NCBI GenBank assembly: GCA_020345785.1
Contig: CP070771.1
Span: 2,758,832-2,768,896 of the forward strand
Source: Desulfobacterales bacterium
GTDB lineage: Bacteria > Desulfobacterota > Desulfobacteria > Desulfobacterales > JAFDCJ01
Reading direction: 5' to 3'
Length of the DNA stretch: 10,065 nucleotides
Shown here: one piece after another, positions 1-6,102 of the stretch
Numbering within the stretch: position 1 is the stretch's first letter
How the letters are laid out: every line of letters begins with the position of its first letter
Translations under genes and position numbers: made by a program
The notes under the pieces: generated by a model
The model's input: the letters and a program-made list of their open reading frames with translations, nothing else
Told to the model about the DNA's origin: nothing
Databases searched by the model: none

Positions 1-11
1 CCTTTAATTGG

Positions 12-110
12 GCCATATGGCATATGTTACAAAATACTACAACATATGACATATGGCACAAGTGCTGATAGCGACATATGGTATTTTTAAAATGACATAT
101 GGCGCTATCA
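12..110. repeat. Two adjacent hairpins built from six CATATG motifs
   Basis: CATATG occurs six times, starting at 14, 21, 43, 50, 75 and 96. The first four form an inverted repeat: GCCATATGGCATATGTT at 12-28 pairs with 41-57 with one mismatch across 17 positions and a 12-base loop. The last two sit in a second inverted repeat: TGATAGCGACATATG at 66-80 pairs with 96-110 with one mismatch across 15 positions and a 15-base loop. Each CATATG is itself a palindrome, so the DNA could bind a dimeric protein at several registers or fold into two cruciform or RNA hairpins. It lies beyond the end of the leftmost gene and may belong to a gene off the left edge. Function unknown; the structure itself is certain. 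Confidence 0.8.
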
Positions 111-128
111 AAGGCGGATAAATTCAAG

Positions 129-147
129 CCACCTGCTTCGCAGGTGG
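129..147. repeat. REP-like hairpin
   Basis: CCACCTGC at 129-136 pairs perfectly with GCAGGTGG at 140-147 around a three-base TTC loop. No T-run follows on either strand, so a terminator is less likely than a REP-like palindromic unit. Confidence 0.55.
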
Positions 148-163
148 TCGTTGACTCAGCCAA

Positions 164-191
164 CCAATAACAAATAACCAATAACTGCCAA
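164..191. repeat. Short 7-base-period array (CCAATAA type)
   Basis: Three units, CCAATAA (164-170), CAAATAA (171-177) and CCAATAA (178-184), are followed by a diverged fourth. It is the leftmost member of the 7-base arrays that fill most spacers of this window. Confidence 0.55.
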
Positions 192-211
192 TCGATTTAT
201 CACGCGATTGG
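188..211 (-). terminator. Possible terminator after the HtrA-like gene
   Basis: Read on the minus strand, a hairpin begins two bases after the stop codon of the HtrA-like gene: CCAATCG at 188-194 pairs with CGATTGG at 205-211, a 7-bp stem with a 10-base loop. The sequence after it is T-rich but interrupted (TTATT repeats), so termination efficiency is uncertain. Confidence 0.35.
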
Positions 212-213
212 GG

Positions 214-1218
214 TTACAGCGTTTCCTTTTTCTCTTTATCCCCGGTCGTCGGCTTAAATAATTGATAGCGATCGATTGAAGTGACGGTGACTTCCTTCAT
301 CTCCGTCCCCCGTAATATGGTGAGCGGCACCTCTACGCCTGCATTTCCAAGCGCCCAGAGCTTGCGGTAGAAATCGGCCTGTCCTCTGACAGGCTGCTGG
401 TTGACCTTTAAAATGAGGTCATCGACCTGAAGATCGCTTTTCTCCCCCGGACTTCCCGGCAGAATGCGGGTGATGAAAACACGACCGTGGGATTCCTCAC
501 TGTTTACGCCCAACCAGGGTTTTTGCGGCCGGCGGGGTCTTCCGTGCGTTTTGAGGTCGTTTAAAATCGGCTTCAGCAGGTCTATGGGCACAAACATATT
601 GGCGGTAGCTGTGCCTAAGTCGGCAATGGTTACCCGGGTGAAAATGGACCCGATGCCGAGCAGGGAACCGTCGGGACCTATCAGCGCTGCGCCGCCATAG
701 TTCTGATACGGCGGTATGGTATAAATGGCGCTGTCGAGCAAATACTCCCAGTAGCCTACAAATTCACCCCGGGATATAACCCGCACACCTGTAACTGCGT
801 CGGCTCCGTGATGACTGGCAACCAGCGCCGGATCTCCCTCCTTGAGCTCGGAAGATGAGCCCAGCTTCATCGGGGTGGCATCCAAGGGTTTTTTGGCCTT
901 CAGCAGGCCGAAGCCGGTATCATAATCATATCCGATAAAAGTTGCCTCGATGACCTGCTCATCCGGTCCGACCACTTCAATGCTCCTGGCTTCCAGAACG
1001 ATGTAGCCGATCGTAAGAATGTATCCGTCTGAATCAATTAGTACGCCGCTGCCCGACCGTTCTGTACCGAGAATGGGTGCCGTGACAGCATCATCAGGAA
1101 TTACCGCTTGAACCTTTACAATGGCTTTTAATATCTCCTCGGGCCTCTGCTCCGCATCGCCCGCGCTGCAAATAATCGCTGAAATAACAATGGCTGTTAT
1201 TATATAAAATTGTTTCAT
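214..1218 (-). CDS. HtrA/DegP-like periplasmic pseudoprotease with one PDZ domain
   Basis: The 334-residue product has an N-terminal hydrophobic Sec signal (about residues 4-20), a trypsin-like S1C domain (about 55-215) and one PDZ domain (about 235-312, around LGV and the LPGSPGEKSDLQVDD stretch). The fold matches HtrA/DegP: GSGV then GYILT at the start, and DGSLLGI after the usual serine loop. The catalytic triad is lost at every position. The His of TNNHVV is Tyr72, the Asp of the SDIAL-type motif is Gly102, and the Ser of GNSGG is Tyr174 (the loop reads QNYGG). I checked the three codons: TAC, GGC and TAT. The reading frame is otherwise intact, so this looks like a maintained non-enzymatic protein rather than a decaying gene. 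A strong AGGAGG ribosome site lies 7 bases before the ATG. It follows zraR in the same direction after 379 bases. A role in binding misfolded envelope proteins through the PDZ domain is inference. Confidence 0.85.
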   Translation of the reverse strand: MKQFYIITAIVISAIICSAGDAEQRPEEILKAIVKVQAVIPDDAVTAPILGTERSGSGVLIDSDGYILTIGYIVLEARSIEVVGPDEQVIEATFIGYDYDTGFGLLKAKKPLDATPMKLGSSSELKEGDPALVASHHGADAVTGVRVISRGEFVGYWEYLLDSAIYTIPPYQNYGGAALIGPDGSLLGIGSIFTRVTIADLGTATANMFVPIDLLKPILNDLKTHGRPRRPQKPWLGVNSEESHGRVFITRILPGSPGEKSDLQVDDLILKVNQQPVRGQADFYRKLWALGNAGVEVPLTILRGTEMKEVTVTSIDRYQLFKPTTGDKEKKETL

Positions 1219-1229
1219 AGCTCATCCTC

Positions 1230-1247
1230 CTGTTCGTATTTGAACAG
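1230..1247. promoter_or_regulatory. Palindrome just upstream of the HtrA-like gene
   Basis: CTGTTC and GAACAG form a perfect 6-bp inverted repeat separated by six bases, directly upstream of the AGGAGG ribosome site (1226-1231, overlapping by two bases). It could be an operator or a small leader hairpin. The spacing is too wide for the E. coli LexA box. No convincing -10/-35 pair was found nearby. Confidence 0.25.
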
Positions 1248-1337
1248 AATAATCTGAGATGGTTTTGTCCGTATAATTGGTCCCTATGATGTCGCTTCGC
1301 TGATACTATGTATATTTCATGGGATAAATTTAGATCG

Positions 1338-1590
1338 TTAACTTTTGGTTAAATGGCTAAATTGTTGAATAGTTAAATAGAAAATTCGACACTTTCCTTT
1401 GCCTTGCACCTATAGCCTAACGCCGTGTGCCAATTTTTTTCCCCTCTGCTCTATGCGCCATGCCCTTTGCTATCTGCTCAATTTTCCTACCTTCTTACCT
1501 TCTTATCTTCCCAACTTCTTGCCGTCCCACCCTCTCACCTTCTCGCCTTCTTTTTTTCATTCCCAACTTCTGATCTTCTGTCCTTCTGTC
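1338..1590. repeat. Composite of 7- and 8-base-period arrays between zraR and the HtrA-like gene
   Basis: This gene-free stretch is almost wholly periodic. In order: five 8-base units of type TRGYTAAA (1346-1385); five 7-base units ending in CC, such as CTTTGCC (1397-1431); five 7-base units of type CTNTGCT (1444-1478); eight 8-base units of type CTTCTTAC (1491-1554); and three 8-base units of type CTTCTGTC (1567-1590). Units are degenerate but stay in phase. The array ends eight bases from the zraR stop codon. No coding potential is evident. The pattern resembles the short tandemly repeated repetitive (STRR) heptamers described in cyanobacteria; that comparison is mine. Confidence 0.7.
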
Positions 1591-1597
1591 CTCTGCT

Positions 1598-2974
1598 TTA
1601 CGGCATCGCCCCGTAGGCCTTCAGCTTTTTATGCAGTGTTTTACGGGTGATGCCGAGGCGACGGGCAGCCTCACTTTTGTTCCCGCCGACGGCTTCAAGG
1701 GTATTGAGTATGGTCGCCTTTTCCACCTCGTCGAGCGGCACAGCACCATCCAGTCGGATGCCGGCGTTGTCCGTCACAGACGGATCGCGATTGACATCAG
1801 ATCCGTTGATAATCGTAAAATCCTTTTCAGTCAGAAAATCTGATTGAGCGAGAACGACAGCTCTTTCCACGGCGTTCATTAATTCTCTGACATTGCCCGG
1901 CCAACCATATCGAATCAGGTGATCCATGGCCTGGGGGGTAAATCCCTTGATCTGTTTGTGGTTTTTGGCGGCAAACACCTCCAGAAAATGCTGGGCGAGC
2001 AGCGGGATATCCTCTCGTCGATTTTTCAGAGGCGGGATTGCCAGGTCGACCACATTGAGTCGGTAATATAGGTCCTCGCGAAATGCTCCCGTGGTGATCA
2101 AATCCTGCAACTTTTTATTGGTAGCGGCTATCATCCTGACATCCACCTTAATGGAATCTTCTCCGCCGACACGGGTAAACTCCCTTTCCTGCAAAACCCG
2201 CAGCAATTTAACCTGCATGGTTAAAGTCATTTCACTGACTTCGTCCAGAAACAGGCTGCCGCCGTGGGCCTGAAAGAAACGCCCTTCTTTGCGGCGCTCG
2301 GCCCCGGTAAAGGCGCCTTTCTCATGGCCGAAAAGCTCTGATTCCAACAGGGTCTCAGTAATGGCGGCACAGTTGAGTTTTATAAAGGGGCCGTCCTTTC
2401 TGTGGCTGTTGAAATGAATGGCACCGGCAATAAGTTCTTTGCCGGTACCGGACTCGCCGGTGATGAGCACTGTTGCTTCCGAGGGTGCCACCTGAGCGAC
2501 GGTCTCTAAAAGATTCAGCATGGCGGGGCTTTGACCGATAATATTCTGACGATCAAAATGTTTGCCCAGACTTTCTTTGAGCAACCGGTTTTCCTCTTTG
2601 AGCCGGGTGTGCTCCATGGATCTTTGGATGGTGATCTTCAGCTTATCGAAATCAAGTGGTTTGGTCAGATAATCATGAGCACCTTTTTTAAGCGCTTCGA
2701 CGGCCGTTTCAACGGAGGAATAGGCCGTCATGATGATTATCGGAATTGCCGGGTTATAGGATTTAATTTTTTCCAGCGCTTCCAGCCCCGACATTTTGAC
2801 CATGCGGACATCCATCAGGATCAGGTCATAGGACTGCTCCTGAACCTTGCCGACGGCACCGGATCCGTCATCTGCCTCTTCAATATCGTACCCCCATCCG
2901 CCAACCAGCGTGCGCAACATGGTGCGATGGGCGTTGTCATCGTCTACAACTAAAATGGTGTTTCGGTCTTTCAT
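1598..2974 (-). CDS. zraR: ZraR/HydG-like sigma-54-dependent response regulator
   Basis: NtrC-family two-component regulator of 458 residues, the usual length for ZraR. The receiver domain (about 5-120) has the acidic pocket DDD near residue 11, phospho-acceptor Asp55 in LMDVRM, and Lys105 in LTKP. The AAA+ domain (about 145-375) has Walker A GESGTGKE (173-180), the sigma-54-contacting GAFTGA loop (220-225) intact, and Walker B SLFLDE (240-245). The C-terminus ends in a Fis-type helix-turn-helix (about 432-453; NKSEAARRLGITRKTLHKKL). When phosphorylated by the kinase encoded just upstream, it should drive sigma-54 RNA polymerase at the zraP-like promoter (5349-5364). I start at ATG 2974 because a GGAAAG ribosome site sits nine bases before it; an in-frame TTG at 2980 is too close to that site. 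Assignment rests on domain order and on the kinase and ZraP-like neighbours; close paralogues (AtoC, HydG names) share the architecture. Confidence 0.9.
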   Translation of the reverse strand: MKDRNTILVVDDDNAHRTMLRTLVGGWGYDIEEADDGSGAVGKVQEQSYDLILMDVRMVKMSGLEALEKIKSYNPAIPIIIMTAYSSVETAVEALKKGAHDYLTKPLDFDKLKITIQRSMEHTRLKEENRLLKESLGKHFDRQNIIGQSPAMLNLLETVAQVAPSEATVLITGESGTGKELIAGAIHFNSHRKDGPFIKLNCAAITETLLESELFGHEKGAFTGAERRKEGRFFQAHGGSLFLDEVSEMTLTMQVKLLRVLQEREFTRVGGEDSIKVDVRMIAATNKKLQDLITTGAFREDLYYRLNVVDLAIPPLKNRREDIPLLAQHFLEVFAAKNHKQIKGFTPQAMDHLIRYGWPGNVRELMNAVERAVVLAQSDFLTEKDFTIINGSDVNRDPSVTDNAGIRLDGAVPLDEVEKATILNTLEAVGGNKSEAARRLGITRKTLHKKLKAYGAMP

Positions 2975-3043
2975 CGGCAATATCTTTCCATCCCCATCCT
3001 TTTGTGCTTATTAATTATTTTTATGCACTCTCGGGCAAAAACC

Positions 3044-3198
3044 CAAAAAACAAGCACCAAATTACAAATAAATTCCAAATTCGAAATCTCAATAAGCAAA
3101 ACCTGTTACGTTGTGTCTCCTGAATCACATCTTTATTTTGAATTTGGGATTCTGGTCATTGGGTATTATTTGTAATTTGTTTTTTGAGATTTGTTTTT
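3044..3198. repeat. Inverted pair of A/T-rich 7-base arrays in the zraS-zraR spacer
   Basis: Eight 7-base units of type CAAATAA/ATTCCAA run from 3044 to 3099. Nine units of the complementary type, such as TGTAATT and TGAGATT, run from 3136 to 3198. The two arms contain a perfect 14-bp inverted match: CAAATTACAAATAA at 3058-3071 against 3166-3179. A large RNA hairpin between the kinase and regulator cistrons is therefore possible. The right arm overlaps the end of the kinase gene. Confidence 0.65.
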
Positions 3199-4973
3199 TT
3201 CGGCATATCCGCGTCAGGTATGGTTATACTAAACGTCGTTCCTCTGCCCGGGTGGCTTGTTACCTCTATTCCGCCGCCCATGGCTTCGATAATGTTGTAG
3301 ACAATCGCCAGACCGAGGCCGGTGCCGGATGTTTTGGTGGTAAAATAAGGATCAAAAATCCTGGACAGATCTTCCTGGGAAATGCCGCGGCCGGTATCCG
3401 AAACCCGAAGCTTTAACCCGCTGTTTTCCTCATTGCCTGCCACCTCAATCTGCAGCTGCCCGCCCGGTTTCATGGCTTCAATCGCATTGAGGTAAAGATT
3501 CAAAAGGACCTGATTGAGGCGGTCCGGGTCTATTTTCACTTCATCAATTTTAGCTGAGTTGCGAATGTCGATGGCGATTTGCTTATCCCGGGCCTGCCTT
3601 TCGATGAGTTTCAGGGAGTCTTCCAGCAGCGTCTTAAACGAAGTGGCCTTGGGTGATACGGTAATCGGCCGGGCAAAATCAAGCAGCTGGCTGACGACCC
3701 GATTGAGACGGTCGACTTCCTGAATCATAATATCGGCGGTTTGCTGGTCTTCGGGCACATCCTGATAGCGTTGTTTGAAATAGGTCGCAAAGCCTTTGAT
3801 TGAGCTCAAGGGATTGCGGATTTCGTGGGCGACACCGGCGGCCAACCTGCCGACTGAGGCCAGGCGCTGACTTCTTTCAATCTCGCGGCGCAAGGCGCGG
3901 ACCTCCGTTAGGTCTTTAAATAAAATGACATACCCCAGGAGCGTTCCGTTTTCGTCTGCCAGGAGACTGGCCCCTATCTCAAGCGGAACAATGAGACCGT
4001 CACCGACGGTGCAGTCAATTTCCTTTTCGATGACCTGATCCTGTATTTCAGGACATTTCAACGCGGCACATAATTCCGGAGGCAGGATATGCTCGGCGGG
4101 TCTGCCCACGGCATCCTGGAAGGTAATCTGCATCAAAGATTCAGCGGTATGATTGAAAGCCGCGATTTGCTGCCGGTCGTCCAGCGCGATCAAACCAATC
4201 GGAATGTTTTCAACCACATTGTCCGAGAAGGCTTTGATTCTTGAAAGCGAAGCCCGGGTAGCGCGATAGCCCTGAAAAACAAACAACAGGGTGATGCCGG
4301 CAAATCCTACCAGCAGTAAAACGACTCCCATAATCACAGCGTGTCGAATATCCGCCCGGTGAGCCTCCTCAATGGCAGTCATGTCAAGTCCGACAAAAAT
4401 GATATCGGGAGAATCACTAAATGACCGTTGAAACATAGTGCTTTGGTTTAAATGTTGCTGCATTCCCCGGCGCATCATACCACCGCCGTGCATCCACCCC
4501 CCCGGTCGCTTCGTTGGTGTGAATCTGCGGTATACCTCAAACACCCGGCTACCGTCCGGGTCTTCGAGGATACGCCACTGCGGTGTCTTGGTCTCTGAGA
4601 GCTTTTTCAGATCCAGGTTAGTGCCGTAAGAGCGGCCGACCAGTTTTAGGTTGTTGTGGGCGATTATTTTCCCTGCATCGTCGGTTACCAGCAGATGTAC
4701 GATATCCGGCTGTTGGGCTGTCTCCGTGAGAAGCAGTTGCAGCTGAAATCCCCCGGGGTGCATGCCCATCATTCCTGTGCGGGTCCCGGCTTCAAAGGAT
4801 CGGATGAGAGCGGCGCCTTTTTCCAGCAGAAGCTGGGTGCTTTTTTCTTTTTGACGATTAATATTCGTCAGGGTGATCAAGGTAAACAGCGGCAGCAAAA
4901 TGACCACTGCTCCGATCAATGCCCAGGGCGGCACGCCCTTCCAGAATGGTTTATTTTTGATTTTGGTAAACAT
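3156..4973 (-). CDS. zraS: ZraS/HydH-like envelope sensor histidine kinase with PAS domain
   Basis: Membrane kinase of 605 residues. Two membrane segments (about 17-37 and 212-234) flank a periplasmic sensor of about 175 residues. That sensor matches E. coli ZraS by eye: LLEKGAALIRSFEAGTR, a Met/His motif GMMGMHPGG (67-75), FEVYRRF, then a second Met/His-rich stretch (157-180, with His162, His174 and several Met). Inside, a PAS domain (about 245-360), absent from E. coli ZraS, precedes the HisKA H-box with phospho-acceptor His383 (AHEIRNPLSSIKGF), then the ATPase N-box (Asn496), DTGRG (526-530) and GTGLGLA (550-556). Metal or envelope stress is the likely signal. The last 14 residues (from Lys592) are encoded by a 7-base repeat array. 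The start is uncertain: ATG 4973 has no ribosome site, whereas GTG 4934 (residue 14) follows GGAAGG. It lies upstream of zraR as in zraSR. Confidence 0.9.
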   Translation of the reverse strand: MFTKIKNKPFWKGVPPWALIGAVVILLPLFTLITLTNINRQKEKSTQLLLEKGAALIRSFEAGTRTGMMGMHPGGFQLQLLLTETAQQPDIVHLLVTDDAGKIIAHNNLKLVGRSYGTNLDLKKLSETKTPQWRILEDPDGSRVFEVYRRFTPTKRPGGWMHGGGMMRRGMQQHLNQSTMFQRSFSDSPDIIFVGLDMTAIEEAHRADIRHAVIMGVVLLLVGFAGITLLFVFQGYRATRASLSRIKAFSDNVVENIPIGLIALDDRQQIAAFNHTAESLMQITFQDAVGRPAEHILPPELCAALKCPEIQDQVIEKEIDCTVGDGLIVPLEIGASLLADENGTLLGYVILFKDLTEVRALRREIERSQRLASVGRLAAGVAHEIRNPLSSIKGFATYFKQRYQDVPEDQQTADIMIQEVDRLNRVVSQLLDFARPITVSPKATSFKTLLEDSLKLIERQARDKQIAIDIRNSAKIDEVKIDPDRLNQVLLNLYLNAIEAMKPGGQLQIEVAGNEENSGLKLRVSDTGRGISQEDLSRIFDPYFTTKTSGTGLGLAIVYNIIEAMGGGIEVTSHPGRGTTFSITIPDADMPKKTNLKKQITNNTQ

Positions 4974-4986
4974 AATGAAACATTAA

Positions 4987-5002
4987 AGCAAATAAGGGAC
5001 CA
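4987..5002 (-). promoter_or_regulatory. Candidate sigma-54 promoter facing the kinase gene
   Basis: On the minus strand TGGTCCCTTATTTGCT keeps the invariant GG and GC dinucleotides exactly 10 bases apart. The -12 half (TTTGCT) is good and the -24 half (TGGTCC against TGGCAC) is imperfect. Transcription would begin near 4976, only about three bases before ATG 4973, which fits better if translation starts at GTG 4934. In E. coli both zraP and zraSR have sigma-54 promoters, which supports the site by analogy. Confidence 0.5.
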
Positions 5003-5010
5003 ACCGAGAA

Positions 5011-5187
5011 AAATGCCTAAAATGAAAAATGAGCTAAAATGCCTAAATTTTAAAAGCCAGGAAGCCTGGATGCTGGGAAGCCTGGATGCTGAAGGTACGC
5101 CGTCAGGATCGAATTCTCAAACAGCCTTCAGGCCTTCAAGCTTTCCAGCTTCCAAGCATCCTGGCCCTCCGGCTTTCTGGCTTTTAT
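5011..5187. repeat. Opposed 8-base-period arrays in the divergent zraS/zraP-like spacer
   Basis: From 5011 to 5091 the sequence runs in 8-base units, first A-rich, then of type GGAAGCCT GGATGCTG. It includes a perfect 16-base tandem duplication (5060-5075 and 5076-5091). From 5124 to 5187 eight units of type GCTTCCAA run in the complementary sense. The outer ends pair: 5051-5066 against 5171-5186, 15 of 16 positions. It forms a long imperfect inverted repeat separating the kinase promoter from the binding site of the ZraP-like promoter. Confidence 0.7.
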
Positions 5188-5222
5188 TTTGTGTACTTTT
5201 TACCCAATCGGATCCGGTTGAC

Positions 5223-5239
5223 TGGATACTTGGTATCCA
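5223..5239. promoter_or_regulatory. Candidate ZraR enhancer site (UAS)
   Basis: TGGATAC at 5223-5229 and GTATCCA at 5233-5239 form a perfect 7-bp inverted repeat around TTG. It ends 110 bases upstream of the -24 element of the ZraP-like promoter, the distance usual for NtrC-family activators. A partial second palindrome (5212-5227, ATCCGG against CTGGAT) overlaps it. Confidence 0.55.
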
Positions 5240-5307
5240 CTTCCCCAATATGATGACCAATAAGGATTTGTCAACGATCATCGCTGTATTAAAAAATAAT
5301 AAATAAA

Positions 5308-5320
5308 TTTCAATATATTA
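5308..5320. promoter_or_regulatory. IHF-like site between enhancer and promoter
   Basis: TTTCAATATATTA differs from the E. coli IHF consensus WATCAANNNNTTR at one position. It lies between the palindrome (5223-5239) and the -24 box (5349), where IHF bends DNA at many sigma-54 promoters. The local A+T richness makes chance matches likely. Confidence 0.4.
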
Positions 5321-5348
5321 TGGAAACAACTGTTTTGAATTTTAACTT

Positions 5349-5364
5349 TGGCACATCCCTTGCT
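5349..5364 (+). promoter_or_regulatory. Sigma-54 (-24/-12) promoter of the ZraP-like gene
   Basis: TGGCACATCCCTTGCT matches the sigma-54 consensus TGGCAC-N5-TTGCW at every defined position, with GG and GC 10 bases apart. Predicted start of transcription is near 5375, leaving a leader of about 70 bases before the ATG at 5445. A GAFTGA-bearing activator is encoded next door. Confidence 0.9.
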
Positions 5365-5444
5365 CTACTAAGCATCAAAAACAAATTCTGTTCGCTGATT
5401 CTTTAAGGTTAAAACGACCAATTAATTTAAATGGAGGTAAAAAA

Positions 5445-5975
5445 ATGAAAATGAGCAATTCGAGGAAAATCACTTTAGTATTGGCGATTCTTGGAATCGT
5501 AGGATTTGCCGCGACTTCTTTTGCCGGTTGGGGCCGTGGATCCGGCGGCGGTGGTTACTGCTGGGGCCAGGGCTCCGGGTGGGGACAGCGGGGCGGCGGG
5601 GCTCCCGGTTATCAAGGTAATTTGAGCGATCAGGACATCGACAAGTTGAACAAAGAGCGTCAGGCCTTTTTTGAGGACACCCGCGACCTCAGGGAGAAAC
5701 TCTATCAAAAAGAACTCGAGTTGAGAGCCGAAATGGCCAAACAGGACCCGGATGTCAACAAAGCCGTCACCCTGCAAAAAGAGGTTTCTGAACTTGAAGG
5801 CCAGCTGGACCAGAAGCGCGTCGAGCAGCGTCTCAGAATGCAAAAGGAAAATCCGGATTTCTTTACCGATAGAGGCTACGGACGCGGGTACGGTTACGGT
5901 CCCCGCGGCGGTATGGGAATGGGAATGATGGGCCAGGGGTTTGGAGGTGGAAGGGGAGGCGGTTGCTGGCAATAA
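5445..5975 (+). CDS. zraP: ZraP/Spy-like periplasmic chaperone, Gly/Met-rich, without histidine
   Basis: The 176-residue product has a Sec signal with likely cleavage after Ala27 (TSFA|GW). The mature protein has a Gly-rich N-terminal segment (28-58) with one Cys (Cys39 in YCWGQ), a helical, coiled-coil-like core (about 60-135) beginning LSDQDIDKLNKERQ, and a Gly/Tyr/Met-rich tail (142-176) with MGMGMM and a terminal GCWQ (Cys174). The core resembles ZraP/Spy/CpxP: an LTxEQ-like start, ALRQ-like DLREKL and LDQKRVEQRL. ZraP is a zinc-binding periplasmic chaperone that damps ZraSR signalling. Here no histidine occurs anywhere, so any metal site would use Cys and Met. The TGGAGGTAA ribosome site lies 7 bases before ATG 5445. 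It is divergent from zraS and under a sigma-54 promoter. Family assignment is by pattern and context rather than high identity. Confidence 0.85.
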   Translation: MKMSNSRKITLVLAILGIVGFAATSFAGWGRGSGGGGYCWGQGSGWGQRGGGAPGYQGNLSDQDIDKLNKERQAFFEDTRDLREKLYQKELELRAEMAKQDPDVNKAVTLQKEVSELEGQLDQKRVEQRLRMQKENPDFFTDRGYGRGYGYGPRGGMGMGMMGQGFGGGRGGGCWQ

Positions 5976-5981
5976 AAGACC

Positions 5982-6016
5982 GGCGCAAGGCGCAGGGCGC
6001 AAGGCGTAAGGTAAAG
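5982..6016. repeat. 7-base-period GC-rich array (GGCGCAA type)
   Basis: Five in-phase 7-base units, GGCGCAA, GGCGCAG and variants, start six bases after the ZraP-like stop codon. Read on the other strand they begin CTTTACC, TTACGCC, very close to CTTTGCC, TTGCACC at 1397-1410, so the two arrays belong to one family in opposite orientation. Confidence 0.7.
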
Positions 6017-6040
6017 AATTCACTTCTTCGCTAACAAATA

Positions 6041-6075
6041 ATATCCAAATCCCAATTTCCAATAATCAAAATCCC
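6041..6075. repeat. 7-base-period A/T-rich array (AWWTCCA type)
   Basis: Five 7-base units such as ATATCCA (6041-6047) and AATCCCA (6048-6054) run in phase and merge into the left arm of the following hairpin. It resembles the arrays of the zraS-zraR spacer. Confidence 0.6.
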
Positions 6076-6102
6076 GCTCCCAAGTAATCAAGGGCGGGAT
6101 TT
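6068..6102. terminator. Possible terminator after the ZraP-like gene
   Basis: AAATCCCGC at 6069-6077 pairs perfectly with GCGGGATTT at 6094-6102, with about two more pairs inside and a roughly 12-16-base loop. A-rich sequence before and TTT after make it usable on either strand, though the T-run is short. It begins 93 bases after the stop codon. Confidence 0.45.

Noticed and set aside
1230..1247. LexA (SOS) box
   Set aside because: CTGT and ACAG are 10 bases apart rather than the 8 of the E. coli box, and no SOS gene follows.
1338..1590. CRISPR-like array
   Set aside because: Units are only 7-8 bases, contiguous, without spacers, and no cas gene is present.
1399..1650. Plus-strand open frames over the C/T-rich spacer and zraR end
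   Set aside because: The translations are low-complexity Leu/Pro/Ser/Phe runs caused by 7- and 8-base arrays, not protein-like.
2975..2980. TTG start two codons upstream for the response regulator
   Set aside because: Only three bases separate it from the GGAAAG ribosome site, while ATG 2974 has nine.
4656..5306. 216-codon plus-strand open frame opposite the kinase start
   Set aside because: It is antisense to the kinase N-terminus and then runs through the octamer arrays and the enhancer palindrome; no ribosome site or recognisable domain.
5475..6062. 195-codon minus-strand open frame opposite the ZraP-like gene
   Set aside because: It starts in the 7-base arrays and mirrors a gene that has a strong ribosome site, a signal peptide and a sigma-54 promoter. 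The mirror frame has none of these.
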